A DNA stretch of 64,000 nt from Tieghemiomyces parasiticus (taxonomy: Eukaryota; Kickxellomycota; Dimargaritomycetes; Dimargaritales; Dimargaritaceae), in NCBI GenBank assembly GCA_027575765.1, contig JANBPT010000134.1, positions 1 to 64,000 of the forward strand. The letters run 5' to 3'. A program made the translations under genes and the position numbers. Shown piece after piece: positions 11,897 through 23,931 of this stretch. The notes under the pieces are model-generated. The model ran no database searches, was not told the DNA's origin, and saw only the letters and a list, made by a program, of their open reading frames with translations. The first letter of the stretch is position 1. Every line of letters begins with the position of its first letter.

Positions 11897-14303
11897 ATGC
11901 CGGCCCTCACTACCACCAGCCTCGTCCGGCGGCTAGTCCTGCGGCACCATAGTCCAGTGGTGACACGGTCGGGTCACACCGATCCTCCAAGCCACGCCTC
12001 CACCGCCCTTCTCTTGTCCCCCGGGCCCTTTCGTCGTCCGGCTTCCAACCCGCTCGTCTTCGCCACTTCTCTATTACTCCTAGTCTGCATTCTCTTCACC
12101 ACCACAGCCACGGCCCGGATAGTAGTCGCAGACCCGACCGGCAGCCCAACGGCTGAGCTGTCTTACCCATCCTACCGGTTTTTCGCTGACCCGGCGGCCT
12201 TGGAAAAAAACTTGAATGCGACCAAACGGGACGCTCGGCTCGTGGCCCTGAAGGTCACCGGACCCCATTGTTCGATCAGACTCGCTCCGAATGCTACCCA
12301 ACCTAAACCTATCAGTAGGGCGGAACTGTCGGACGGAGAAAATTCCAAGAACGAAACGTCTATTGTCGACAACCCTGCTATGGCCGCCCTGTTTATTACC
12401 TGGTCAGAGGCTGCCAAGGGCGGGTGTCGGGAGTACGCTCAGGTAAGTAATCACTATCCTTCTTCCCTCTTTTTATTTTGCTATGCGGATTAATAAGGGT
12501 GGTGGCGTATTAGTCTTAGGTCACTTGGATTGCGCAAGCTCCTTCGTCATTCGCGATCGCCTATGGCAAACTAGGAACTCTGTAACTGTAGCAGGTTTGT
12601 ACAGTGCACTGCAGGGAATGTGCATCATTGCAACCAACTAACCTATAAACACCCCTTTATTACCCGCCCCCCGCTAAATAACCTGCGTCTGGACCCTTGC
12701 GTCACCCTACCAGCTTGTGTCCCAACTACCCGCCCTGCAGAAAACTTGGTCGACCTCTCAAAATGGTTCTCTGGCCTATTTTCTACTGGCAGCCGACTCG
12801 AGCTCGGCCGACCACTTCGGTGCCTTTGACACCAACCGGTACGGCAATTACCGGCGCCACCTTGATGCATTGACTGATTCGGGGGTTGCCCGGGCCTTTA
12901 CCCTACTACTCACCTCCCGAGCCGCTGGTAATATCCTCACTCAGCGGCTGGCCCGTGAATCCGACTTGGACGTGGTGGTGCGTCTAGTGGATGAGCGCGG
13001 GCCCTGGAACCACCTGCTGGCCTCCACGGGTTTTTACTTTCAGCGATGGTTTTTTTTCGCTCTATTCCTCGCCGCTGCCGCTATCGTTCTGGCCTGTACT
13101 GGTCGCCTGCTCTACACTCAAGGTTGGCGGCTTAACCTCGTCGTCGGTCTTTATCTGACCGTTCTGGTCTACCTGGTTACCATGGCCGCTATCCCGCTCC
13201 AGGGCTACCTCACCCCGGCCCAATGCGGGTTCCACTTACTCTTCATGCTCCCCGGGTTTATCGCCACCTACTTTGTCATACTGGGATGGACGCGCACGGT
13301 GGGGCGGCTCTACCCACCGACGACTATGGTGGCCCTAGTTAGTGTCCACCTGGCGCCTTGCACCGTTGTCCTGACCCTCATCACCACGACGCTAGGAGTT
13401 ACTTTACTGGCCATCAGCTACTCCGCGTCTGTCCGCCTGTGGTCCGTCCAACGAGCCGGAATCCTCACCTTACAGTACGCAGCGCTTCCGGGTTTCGTCC
13501 TTCAGTTGCTCTCCAGCGCGTTCCTCGCCGTGCGGACTCGGTGCCACGTAAACCGTTCCCCCCTTACCTCGAGTGGCCTCTCAGCGCTGCGTCGATTCAC
13601 CCTGCTGGTGGGCCTACTCACCCTGGGCTGGCTACTGGTGGCTCTAGCGCTCCTTCTAACGCTCACTGGCCGCGTTGTTGAACGGCCCTCTCTATACCTC
13701 GGTCGCATTGTGCTGCATCAATTGGGCGCTCTGGTGCTCTCTACGATCGTGCTTATCGACCTTTCAATGCACCGCTACCGCGATGCACCTACCATCGTTA
13801 CCGCCACGGCCACATCCACCGTCACGAATGCATCCGTCATCGACGTCCCGTTAAATGCCGAGTTGTCTACCGCCCGAAGTGGTGGTCCTCTATCCTTCAC
13901 TGAAAAGCCGACTAAATCCAAGTTGACTATGGCCATATCTTCGTCGTCCTTCTTCCATTTCACCTCTTCGTCACCGATGGTCGCCGACCGTCCTAGTACG
14001 TGCCTGGGTAAAGGACTGATAGATTCTACCGTTCACCGTGAACCACTTCATAGCAATTCTACCCGCCGTGCTTTTACTCTACCATCATTACCCCCAGCCG
14101 CCCAGTTCTTGAAACGCACCGTGGGTAGTCGGTCAGGGCACCAACGACTGACATCCATGCAGGAATTCAGCCCGGTCATGTCCGCCCCGTCTTTCAATAC
14201 GGCCCCAGGTGGCTCGTCTCACCGTAATGACTCCCACTCGCCGCTGGCTTCGACCCCGGAGTTGCGGTTCCAAGATGACGCTTATTTTACCACCAGCCCC
14301 TAA
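11897..14303 (+). CDS. Seven-transmembrane protein with large N-terminal lumenal domain
   Basis: Two exons, 11897-12442 and 12714-14303, joined in phase 0 (donor CAG/GTAAGT, acceptor CTACCAG) to give 711 residues. A signal anchor or signal peptide is at residues ~53-73 (LVFATSLLLLVCILFTTTATA). A ~250-residue lumenal region with N-glycosylation sequons follows (NAT, NET, NGS). Seven hydrophobic helices then run between residues ~290 and ~535, and a Ser/Thr-rich cytosolic tail of ~170 residues ends the protein. This layout resembles GPCR-like families with a lumenal domain (the GOST/GPR180-TMEM145 type), but no diagnostic motif is seen, so the family is not assigned. An AATAAA follows at 14395. 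Confidence 0.8.
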
Positions 14304-14876
14304 TTCGGCGGGATTCCCGGAGACCTGTACTAAAGTGTAAGGCTTTAACCTTACCTTGTCGGGATGGTGTGTGTGTATAGATTTGTGGTTGGATAATAAA
14401 AATAGTTACTTGAATATATACAAATTGGATACTGTCCAGTTGGCGTGACTAGATTATTATGACTGCGACGGTTTAACCAGGATTGGCGAAGGGGAATTTT
14501 TGCATGAATACATGTGGGTGCTACCATGCTGAATTGGTAAAGTGTTCGTTGTTTGACAATCCGGATATTTATTTAAAGCGGTCGAGGTTAGGATGTGATA
14601 GTCCAAGAATATGTACATGAGAATCATCGTAGAGGAGGGCCAAACCTCCCGGATAAAAAAAGTGGAGAAGGACCGTGAAACATTTGCTAAGGTAGGAAAT
14701 GTTGAATAATAAAAAAAATCAATATCTCGAAAGGGGCGTAGAAAAAGTACACAAGCGAAAAGTAAGGAGGTAGGAGACAAAACAGAAGCGAAGCGAGCAA
14801 GGCATTACAAACCCAAACTGGAGGGTCAACCTAAGGAAACGAGCGGAAGGGGGTTACTAGACGCTATCCTTTCCAA
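14304..14876. other. Convergent 3' intergenic region
   Basis: Lies between the stops of the seven-TM gene (plus) and the Gly-Ser protein (minus). AT-rich, with no reading frame of interest. Confidence 0.5.
14395..14400 (+). promoter_or_regulatory. AATAAA polyadenylation signal
   Basis: Canonical hexamer 92 bases past the stop of the seven-TM gene, in AT-rich sequence. Confidence 0.55.
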
Positions 14877-15755
14877 TTAATCCACATTGTTCATCGAACT
14901 GCCATAGCCGGTGCCATAGCCGTAGCCGTAGCCGGAGTCGTAGCCAGAGCCAGAGCCGTAGCCAGAGCCAGAGCCAGAGCCAGAGCCGAAGCCGAAGCCG
15001 GAACCAGAGCCGGAGCCGGAGCCGGAGCCAGAACCAGAGACGGAGCCAGAACCAGAACCAGAGCCGAGGCCGGAGCCAGAGACAGAGCCGGAGCCAGAGC
15101 GGAAGCCAGAGACAGAGCCGAAGGTACCGTTCTCATCATCTTCGTCAGGGCTGAATTGGTCATTTCCAGAGCCGAAGAGAGAAGAATCACTCACCCCCTG
15201 AGAGACGAGATCGTAGTCGTCAGCCTCATCAATGATGCTAGAGAGACTACGGCCGTTACCGTCTGAGAAAGATCCGGTGTCTCCAGTCTTAGATAGTCCG
15301 GAGGACCGATCCTTGCCAGTAATATCGTTTCTCCCGAACTCGGAACCGAATTCGTCATCACCGTTGTCGATGCCGCTGAACGGTTCGTCAGTCAGCGCAT
15401 CAAAGCTGCCGGAGTCATCCGAATACTTGTCTAAGGTGCTGCGGCGGCCAGAGCCGGGAGTATAGTTATCGATGTCATCGAAGGGGTCACTGCGGCCAGT
15501 CGCCAAGCCTCTTTCGCCACGGGGGAGGTATTTGCGCCAAGAATCATCGCTGTTACCATTGTAGTCCTCCAACGGACCGCCAGTACGGGAGCCAGAAGAG
15601 AGACCCCGGAGGGGCCAATCCGCAGGCTCCGAGAATTTGTCACCGTAGTCGCTGCCATTGCCCAGGGCTCCTTGGTTGATGTCAGGGGTCGTGATCTGCG
15701 ACTGACCGCCGTAGTAGGTGGCAGGAGAGACGCGAGGGTAGCCGAGGCCGCTCAT
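14877..15755 (-). CDS. Low-complexity acidic protein with Gly-Ser repeat tail
   Basis: 292 residues from the first in-frame ATG at 15755 ([18 protein letters not shown]). The frame stays open further upstream but has no ATG there. The first ~210 residues are rich in Ser, Gly, Asp and Glu with scattered Arg. The last ~75 residues are an almost uninterrupted Gly-Ser repeat with regular Tyr or Phe replacements near the end ([17 protein letters not shown]). There is no signal peptide, transmembrane segment or known domain. The Tyr-containing Gly-Ser tail resembles phase-separating or fibrous low-complexity regions. A TATA box sits ~175 bases upstream. Function unknown. Confidence 0.75.
   Translation of the reverse strand: MSGLGYPRVSPATYYGGQSQITTPDINQGALGNGSDYGDKFSEPADWPLRGLSSGSRTGGPLEDYNGNSDDSWRKYLPRGERGLATGRSDPFDDIDNYTPGSGRRSTLDKYSDDSGSFDALTDEPFSGIDNGDDEFGSEFGRNDITGKDRSSGLSKTGDTGSFSDGNGRSLSSIIDEADDYDLVSQGVSDSSLFGSGNDQFSPDEDDENGTFGSVSGFRSGSGSVSGSGLGSGSGSGSVSGSGSGSGSGSGSGFGFGSGSGSGSGYGSGSGYDSGYGYGYGTGYGSSMNNVD
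14892..15118 (-). repeat. Gly-Ser coding microsatellite
   Basis: Hexamer-based repeat of GGCTCT/GGCTCC-type codons (read as agagcc/ggagcc on plus) encoding alternating Gly and Ser. Confidence 0.85.
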
Positions 15756-17281
15756 AGTGCTGGGTAGAGGTGGAGCGTGGAGGAGAGTGGGAGAGGTGGG
15801 ATAAATGGTCAGCGACGAGCGGGCCGAGAGGCAGAAGGCGGTTGGCGAGACAGGGAGAAGGCAGTAGAAAGGAAGCAAGGGCTTGTGGGCTGGTTTGATT
15901 TAAAATGGTATAGCGGCAAGTCAAGGGGTTTATATATTCAAATTTTTGGGGACGTAACGGACCTAGAGAAGGCAGCACCTACAAGGCAGTGGGGTGCGAA
16001 AGCGAGGAGAGATGGTGGCAGAGAGGGGGAGGTTCAAGAGGCCAGGTCCCGTGTAAGCCCTCCTTCACCATGGCTGTTTACTTCTCTAGCTCCTCTCCAC
16101 CAGCCTAGCGGTATTCGCAACGGCCGTTACCCACGCCTTTGTTCCACCTTGTCCATAAAGGTAACAAAGGTCTAATTTGCGTTTGGTTCCGGGACCCCTA
16201 ACTCACCACACCTGCAGGCGCAGGGCCCGCCCGTGGTTTTGGCGCCCTACTCCCCCCCTCTTTTTTACTTTCGGTCCACGCCGCTGCCTTAGGCGGTTGA
16301 GTGAGGCAGAGGATGACGCAGTGAAGATGGTTTGCACAGCCAGCGTTTTCCCATTCAAAGGCGACGGGGGGGGGGTCTTTCCCTACCGTCCTCGTTCTCC
16401 AATCGTCACCAAGATGATCCGAAAGAGGCTACGTCTTGCTATCAAGGCCATAAAGGCCATTCCGCGTTCACACCTCTCCTTATGGACATTGCCGCCGAAC
16501 AATGCGGCGCCTGCGACCCAAGTCAGGCCGGAGTACCGACCGACGTAGGAAAAAAAAAAAGGAAGGAGCAGTCGGAGATACAGCCGAACTGCGCGACGTC
16601 CCAAATCATCAACGATAAGGGGGGGGGACATTGGAGGTTAAGTCCAGCCAGGGCACGGGTCCCATCTTGGCGCCGGTCCCGCGTCAACGGACCGCCGGGT
16701 CCTATTCCTTTTTTTTTCTGTCCACCTTGTTGCGGCCGCGGAAATCAAGGAGTGTGGTGATGGCAAGGTGAGTCGTGGGTGGTGCCGAAACAGGCGGCAG
16801 AGACGGAAAGTCCAGACGGCAGCAAAGGGTGATGGCGAGGGTGAGGCAACATAACGTGAATTCTCGAGTAACGAACCCGAGCCTACATGGTTGACTGCCA
16901 AGAAATTGTTCGGCCGGCCCGTGGCCGCGCAGCTGCGACGACGAAATACGCACGAGTGGAGATCGGCAACCGACTGAGGGGGAGGAATAGCAAGCCAGGC
17001 AGGATGAGATAAATTTTTTCGGTCGTCTCATGGTTGGACCTGGCCTTGGACTACGGAAAACGAACCTCGCCAACTGCACCCCCGTCCCGGTTATCCACAT
17101 GCAATCGTTGGCAGGACGATGTCATACGGGAACACAATGGTTTATTCAATCGAATGATCACCAGGGATAACTCACGTATCGGTACTCCAACGAGCTGATG
17201 GCTAAAAATACAGTTTTCCTTGTAAGGGAAACGAGTGACAGCGGCTTATCCTATTCACGCGGCCCATACATCCCATATCCA
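15756..17281. other. Promoter and gene-free spacer
   Basis: Contains the leader and TATA box of the Gly-Ser gene, then about 1.3 kb with no supported exon up to the FANCM stop. Several open frames of 80-140 codons overlap on both strands and have no recognisable domain. Confidence 0.4.
15929..15936 (-). promoter_or_regulatory. TATA box of the Gly-Ser protein gene
   Basis: TATATAAA on the minus strand, 174 bases before the ATG, followed by C/T-rich leader sequence. Confidence 0.6.
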
Positions 17282-20200
17282 TTAGCTACTGTTGGCAGAC
17301 GGTAGGACTCGAAAGTAATCGTAGATAAGACGGGCCCGGTCCTCGTTCATGAATGGAACCTGGCGCACTAGATCATCGGAAGAGCTGCCGGGTGTTAAAA
17401 ATGGACAGACAGCGAAGAGTTAGTCAAAGCAGGCAGCACACACCATCTGCCCTAAAGGGGGGAGGGGCTCTCGTACAGCTCGGTCAGACAGCTCCCTACC
17501 ACCTTCCTCTTCTCCCCCACCTTTCTTGCGCGGCCCGAACCACTTACCAATTCACCAGCTCCTGCACAGATTTCAATCCGCTGGACAGGATATTCCACGC
17601 CACGACGTCGCTCACGCCGGGTACGTTGACTAGAAACCTGAAGTGAGGACCGTCATCCACGTCGGCCGGATCATGAAATCCCGCGCCTGCCCGGGCCTCC
17701 TCGTTCACCAGCCAGCTGAGCAGGTCAGCCGTCTCATGTCGTCCTTCGGAAAACAGCAGTGTCACCTCCATGCGTGCCAGCACTTCTAAGGCTTCGTCGT
17801 ACTGCTTGGAGGCCGAAATGGTCTCAACCACGGCTGACTTCTTCTTGCGCGCGGCAACGGAGGCGGCCCCGGTCAAAGAGGCGCCTTTCTCCGCCCCCAT
17901 CGCCGTTGGGTCGGACCCAGCCGCATCACCGTCGTATTCGACAATGAGATACGTGCGCTCAAAGCAGGCCCGAAAGTTTTGGATTTCGTCCATGAGAGTT
18001 TTAGCCCCCACGGCGGCGATGAGGTCGTTGCGGGTCTTGCGCTTGACCCCTGACCGTCGGCTAATGACGAACTGTGCCCCGTGGAGAGAGTGGACCCGAT
18101 TAGGGATACCATGACGATTCTTGAGGATAGACGGAATCTGAGGGCCATTGACATACGAGAGGAACCGGGGGGAAGGGCAGAATACACCAGGGCAGCAGCA
18201 GCAGAGAATGAGAGAGGAGAGGATTATTATTTGAACAATTATAATAATTAGCCATCACCTTATTTTTTTCCACGAGAATGTTGAAGGTCCCATCCGAGCT
18301 GAAGGGTATCTCGATAGCACATTGCACTTACTGCGGTGCGAAGCTCGTGCGTGTCCACCACAATAAGGGGTGGCGTGGCGGTAGTGCTTGTAGCCTAATC
18401 CAAAATGTCAAAATTGTGATGGGCAGGGGACGCGCAATCAATGTGGTAGTCGAGTCAGTCAACCACATAAAATAATACATATGCATCCGTAGCCAGCAGC
18501 TTGTATTCAATGCACAACCTTGGCACCAGTTAGAACTCGTACTTACCGTCGATTTGTGTGGACTCTGCAAGTCCAATGGGAACGTCGCCGACCGACTGGT
18601 TAGTTTGCTGAGAGACGTATCCCCTTTGTCCTTTAACTGCCAAACAATATCGTCGTCGTTGTCAGAAATAACCACCGCAACCGCGTTCCTTTCCGATGGT
18701 AAAACTGCCGGTCCAAGACCACCCTGACCGTCAGACATTACGTCCGCCGGCTCTGTGGTCTCCCCAGGACCACCGGCCGGATGCCTGGCCACCGGCGCAT
18801 TGCCTAAGAAAGACTGAGAACGTGCCACTCCAGATGAAGTGTGAGCCGGCGGTAAGCCGACGGAGGCGGAGCGGGCGAAGGCCAGGCGGCTGGTGCACCG
18901 GGTAGAGAACAAATTACGCTGGGCACCTCCCGTACCCTGGTAATCATCCGCTGCAGCGGCGGGGAGCTCGGGTTGTAATGGCGTTGAGGCTGACGGTAAT
19001 CGCGGGGGGCAGCCCGGACCCCGTTCCGATAAGGTATGGGGGGGTAGATCGGCCGGAGAGCTTAGCATGGATAGGGACTTGCGCGACAGAGGTAGCGGAC
19101 GATCCGGGCTGGTGTCACTCTCGGAAATAATAAGGGCCTCCGGCTGGCTTAGCGGTGGAGGTAAGCTGCCCGGTGGGAATAAATCGTCCTCACTTTCGAT
19201 GTCATCCACCAGCGCGGCCGTCGGTCTCGGTCGGTCGCCGCCGCCCAACACATCCACCACTCGAGCCACTGTCGGGGTGGTGTCTGCTGTACTGGGGCCT
19301 GTCGCTTGGCTCTCATCAACATCCCTGGCCGTACCTTCATCCTCATCGTCGGTGAAGATGGGCCTATTCATTGCGTCCCCGTCCGATTCATCAGACAGAT
19401 CGTCCAATTCGTCGTCGTCCAGATATCCCTCGCCTAACCCCGGTCGCAACAGCGACAGGTGACGCAGTTTGAGGCGGGCGTGAGCACCAGGAGCGAACTG
19501 CCCGGCCCGGGTACGAAACTTGAGCGGGGATGGGCCCGTCGTGTTAGAATTCAGCTTGACGGCGCTGTCGGGCGACATGAGGGAGCGGTGATAGGTGGCC
19601 TGCATGCGGCGACGCTGATCCGACAGGTCCGGGCTGCCGTGGTGGGGTTCGCTATCGTCTACGATGAAACTCCGGTCGTAGGCGTCCTCCTCACCCTCCG
19701 ACTCGTCCTGCGAGTGATCTGAGCCGCTCATTCCAGCCTCGACATCAAAAAAGGTGGTAGCAGTTGGTTGACGGAGTGCGGCGGCCGTCATGGCAGCCGA
19801 GGCTTGGGCTCGGGTGGGACGCTGCCGAGCTTCCTCCTGTCGGCCGCGCCGCTGGCCCAGCCGAAAGATTCGTCGCGAGGCCGACGGGCTGTCGGGTGTT
19901 CGCAAAGGCGACGCGGCAGTGGTGGAATTCGGCGAGGTAGGCGATGAGAGGATCAGGGCGCGCTGCGTCGGCCGGTTGGGCGTCGGTGAGGTCAGAACGT
20001 TACGGGGACGTTTGGCGGGTCGCCGGTGGATGGCCGGGGAGGGTGACGCCGGGGTGTCCTCCTTGCACCGGTGAACTCGGGGTGGCGTGACGGCCCAGTC
20101 GAGGGGTGCCGTCTTGGGAGGAGTCGAGTGCGATTCGGTGGCAGGGATTAGAGTAGCACCTACGGTCTGCGGATTCGATGCCGCCTTCACCGGCGGATTG

Positions 20201-23200
20201 CTAGGCTGGGAGATGAGGACCACTTGGTCCAAGTCAGAATCGGAATCAATCACCCAAATGGGGACCGGCGGCTGCGGCGGCGAGTGCGTCATCGGCGGTT
20301 GGCTGTTACTAGAGGGAGCACCGGGTGGCCCACTCCATTCAATCGTGGTTTGCGGATCCCAGTCGGCGCCGGGCAGGGGCGGCCGGGCGAAAGCAGACTC
20401 GTTCGGAATGAGAAAATCCTTTTCAGGCAACGGTTGCCATGTCGACCCCGGCTCGAAGGGCAGGGGCGGATCGAGTGGCGGTCGGGTGGCGATAGTGGTG
20501 AGTAGGGTATCCCAAGGCGAGGGCTCGACTTCGGTGGCCGGGTGGAGTTTAATCGCTGAGGGGCGCTGCTCAGCCTTGACCGGTGCGTTGCGGGTGGTTA
20601 GGTGGCCGTGGGGCGGAACTACAAAGTCATCGTTGTCCTCATCAGACCACCGTAGGAAGGCTAACCCGTCGTCACCCTGGTCGGGCTGGGTCTGGGAGGC
20701 TTTTGGTTGCCCCCGCCCGGCCTCTTGCCTCGGCTCTTGCTTGACGAGTGCTTTGGAAGCCCCATCTTGGTGCAAAGTAAGGTCGCGGAGGTCGACGCTC
20801 GGAAGATCCATATCCCAGTCATCGTCCATTTCCATAGCATAGTCACGCGGGGCCGTTGCGGGTGTAGGTTGAGTCGTACGCGCTACCGTCGACTTGCGGG
20901 ACGGTTTCCCAACGGCCGGTTTCACGTCCATAGGTGAGGGGAGGTTGGAACCGTTGTCTTCGTCATCAGTGAGCATGGGAATGACAGTGGCGGCTTTACG
21001 CGCGCGTCCCGTCCGCTGGACCTTCGCACCTTTCTTGCTACTCGACGAGGCATCCCCACCGCCCTCGTCGTCGCTAATGACAGCCGCGGCCGCCTTGCGC
21101 CCGCGGCTCTTAACTGCTGACTTGGGTGGCGACCGCTCGGGTATGACGATGGACTGCTCGTTGCACTTGGGCACAATGGGGGCCGGGACCATCCGGGCGC
21201 TCTGTGTAAAGTACTTGAGCTGCCACTTATCTGACATGATACCCTCCTGCACTTTGCGGTATGAGGTTTGGGACTTTTGGAGGAGGGCAGCCTCCCCGCC
21301 TTCCGTGAGCAGCACGACGATCCGACCGCGCCGTTTGCGGCCCGTACGGCCCATACGTTGGAGCAGTCGGATCGGAGAGCCCTGGGTATCAAAACAGACG
21401 ATAAGGTCCACTTCGCCAATGTCCAGCCCTTCTTCGCCTATACTGGTGGCCACCAAGACATTAAAGTGGCCTGACTTGAACTTTTGGAGGATCTCGAGCT
21501 GCGCCTTCTGCGTGAGACCCTTGCCCGCCTTTCCCGTAGACTGACCCACAAAGGAAGCCACGCGTAACAATGGATCGTGCTGGGATAGTAGGGCCACAAT
21601 CTCCTCGACGGACTCGCGATACTGCGAAAAGACGATGACTCGACTGCTAGGTGCCTCCGTAACCGGTGGTGGCGGTGCTGCCGGCGGGTCGTCGGTGGGG
21701 CCCGGGGCTACTGGGGCGGCGGTCGTGCCAGCAATATGCGCCAGGAGGATCCCGACCAGGCGTTCCAACTTGGGATGGCTAAGCATCTGAGGATCGTTCG
21801 CGTGTGCGTTCATCCGCTCGAGGAGGCCCTGAAACGCGGCGCTGTTAAAAAGGTCCCGGCGCACTTTTGAGCAACTCTGGCCCTTGGCAAGGGACTCGGC
21901 GCGGAAGGCCTCAAGTTTACTTAAGCAACTGCGCACGCCGTGGTAATTTAGTAACTGCAAGGCCTGGCCGAGCGGGGCGATGATGGCGAACCTGCTCTCG
22001 ATGAACATCATGTTGCGGGCGAGGTTGGGGTCGCGGTGGGACATTTCACGTACGCGGTTGCGCGCCATCTGGACCTGGTAGTGGGTTAACTGGCTCGGAT
22101 TGTTGAACAACCGCCCGCACCCGGTGTGTTTAAGCTGGTCCACGTAGCCACCGATGATGGCATTAAGTTCGGCGTGGAACCGGCTCAGGTGTTCTCCCAG
22201 AGCCACCTCAACCTGATCGACCGACCGGCCGTGGAGGTACTTGACGATATCGGCCGATTCCTCGGTGCGCAGTTCGATGGTGGCGATCTGCAGGTTATCA
22301 ATGACCGCCTGGACCACCTCACGGTCGTTACCCGGGGTGGCGGTGAGGGCGAGGACCCGGAAGTGGCGGTTGCGCATTGTGAGTTCGCGGACTACCTCGC
22401 AATAGGCCTGGTTACCCTGGGCGCGGTGGGCCTCGTCAACCACCAGGCACACAACCTGGCCAGCCGGGCACGTCTCGCGGCGCAGGTCGTTTTGCATGAC
22501 CTGTGGGGTTAGAAAGAACACCCGCTTGGTCTGCCACAGGTCCACTCGGGCCTTGGGTAGCTGTGACCCTGTCATCTCGGCGGTATCGACGGGGGGGATT
22601 CCACAGATCTCATAGCAGGCGCCGATTTGCTGGGCGACCAGAGGTTTGGTAGGGGCCATGAAGATAACCTTTCCGTCAGGGAACCACCGGTAGAAATTGT
22701 ACATAACCACTGCTGCGATGAACGTCTTACCCAAGCCCGTGGGTAGCGCCACGAGGGTGTTCTTCGCCAGGGCCTTCTGGACGATGTTGAATTGGTACTC
22801 ACGTTTGGCGTAGTTTGTCGGGTATATCCACTCGTGGACGGCAGCTGGATCATGGCGGTGGGGGCAAGGCCCGGCGGCCGGATCGGGCTTATCGCTGTCC
22901 CAGAGACGTCGGATGGCCGCAGGGCCCTGGACCACCGGGGCCAGACGAATTTGAACGGCGGTTGGGGACGAGGTGCGCACCTGGCGGACCCGGCCTAGGG
23001 AGGGTATTGGTCGGGCTTGGAAGTCACCTTGGCCGATAGCCGCCGGTATCGGGGTAGCGTGGTTCAGACCAAAGGGAAGCAGGCTCTGTCGTTGCTTACC
23101 CGTGTGGGGCGGACCGGCGGACCTAGAAGTGATATGGCCACCGGAGGACGAGCTGAAGGACAGCGGGGCGAAGGACCGGGGCGGGGCGGCGCCGGGAGCC

Positions 23201-23403
23201 GTGTTGGCGGGGCCGCTGGTCGGTCGGACAGGTGGAGTCCGGGTCGAGGCTTGCGTTGGCTGCGGTGGTCGGGAAGGGCCCGAAAAAGCTGATGTGGGTG
23301 TTACCCGTTCTTCGACTGCCGCCATGGCCTGGAGCATGGCGGCCTCGCTGTCCCCGTCGTCGGACCAGTCGTCCAAATCTATGGCAAATTCATTGGCGGA
23401 CAT
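17282..23403 (-). CDS. FANCM: FANCM/Mph1-type DNA fork-remodelling helicase with ERCC4-like tail
   Basis: Four exons on the minus strand: 23403-18547, 18394-18332, 18137-17548 and 17384-17282, with all phases consistent, giving 1870 residues. The start is the first ATG (MSANEFAIDLDDW). The SF2 helicase has Walker A PTGLGKT at ~221-227, DEAH at ~323-326, LTATPG at ~353-358 and motif VI QRMGRTGRKRRG at ~682-693. The insert between the lobes matches the FANCM/Hef helical domain. A long acidic, Ser/Pro-rich linker follows. The three short exons encode an ERCC4-fold domain (IVVDTHELRT to FERTYLIVEYDGD) and two HhH motifs (FLVNVPGVSDVVAWNIL; DLVRQVPFMNEDRARLIYDY). The nuclease motif GDx(n)ERKxxxD is degenerate here (SGVKRKTRNDL), as in animal FANCM. 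Role: branch migration at stalled forks and repair of crosslinks. Confidence 0.93.
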
Positions 23404-23931
23404 GGAAGGGGGGAGGGTCCAATGCGGGACGCGTAACAAGTTGTCGACTGTAGACGGGGCAATGCGAAGGAAGGATAGGCATGTGGACAAGAGTTTGTAT
23501 ACAGATAGTGAACGCTTAATAAGTTGCAGCTGCTCTGAGCGACGTGTTTATCTGTGTTGTATGTACTGCGGAAAGAAAGAGACCAAAGAGACGCCGGGGT
23601 ACAGGGCACCCCGCACAGTACAGTGGAGAAAACGTCCGTCTAGGGTAGCCAGTGCCGCAGTCTGCAGCTGTTGGCTTGAACATCCCCCGGCCCCACCGTG
23701 AATGAGAGCGTCAGCAGCTCTGAAGGCCCGCTGTTTGAGTTGGGCAGGCGCCTTCTGATCCGGGCCGAAATGAATCTGGAGATTCCCAGATCTCTACCCG
23801 TGCATCCGACGAGCCTGAAGCACTCGGGGGCTTAGCTAATTTCGATCCGCCACATTCCTCCCATTGTGCCGTTTTAGCTCTTCACACCTCCGCCTTTTCC
23901 CTTGTACATTTGGCCCGATCCCGCTGCCACC
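23404..23931. promoter_or_regulatory. Divergent promoter between FANCM and bS21m
   Basis: 528 bases separate the two start codons, which point away from each other. No TATA box seen; short C/T-rich leader before the bS21m ATG (CCGCTGCCACCATG context). Confidence 0.5.

Noticed and set aside
18259..18327. In-frame stretch QCAIEIPFSSDGTFNILV as a FANCM exon
   Set aside because: Its frame does not connect with the preceding IVVDTHELRT exon, while skipping it gives an ERCC4-consistent join; treated as intron.
20087..20842. 251-codon plus frame
   Set aside because: Antisense shadow of the FANCM linker.
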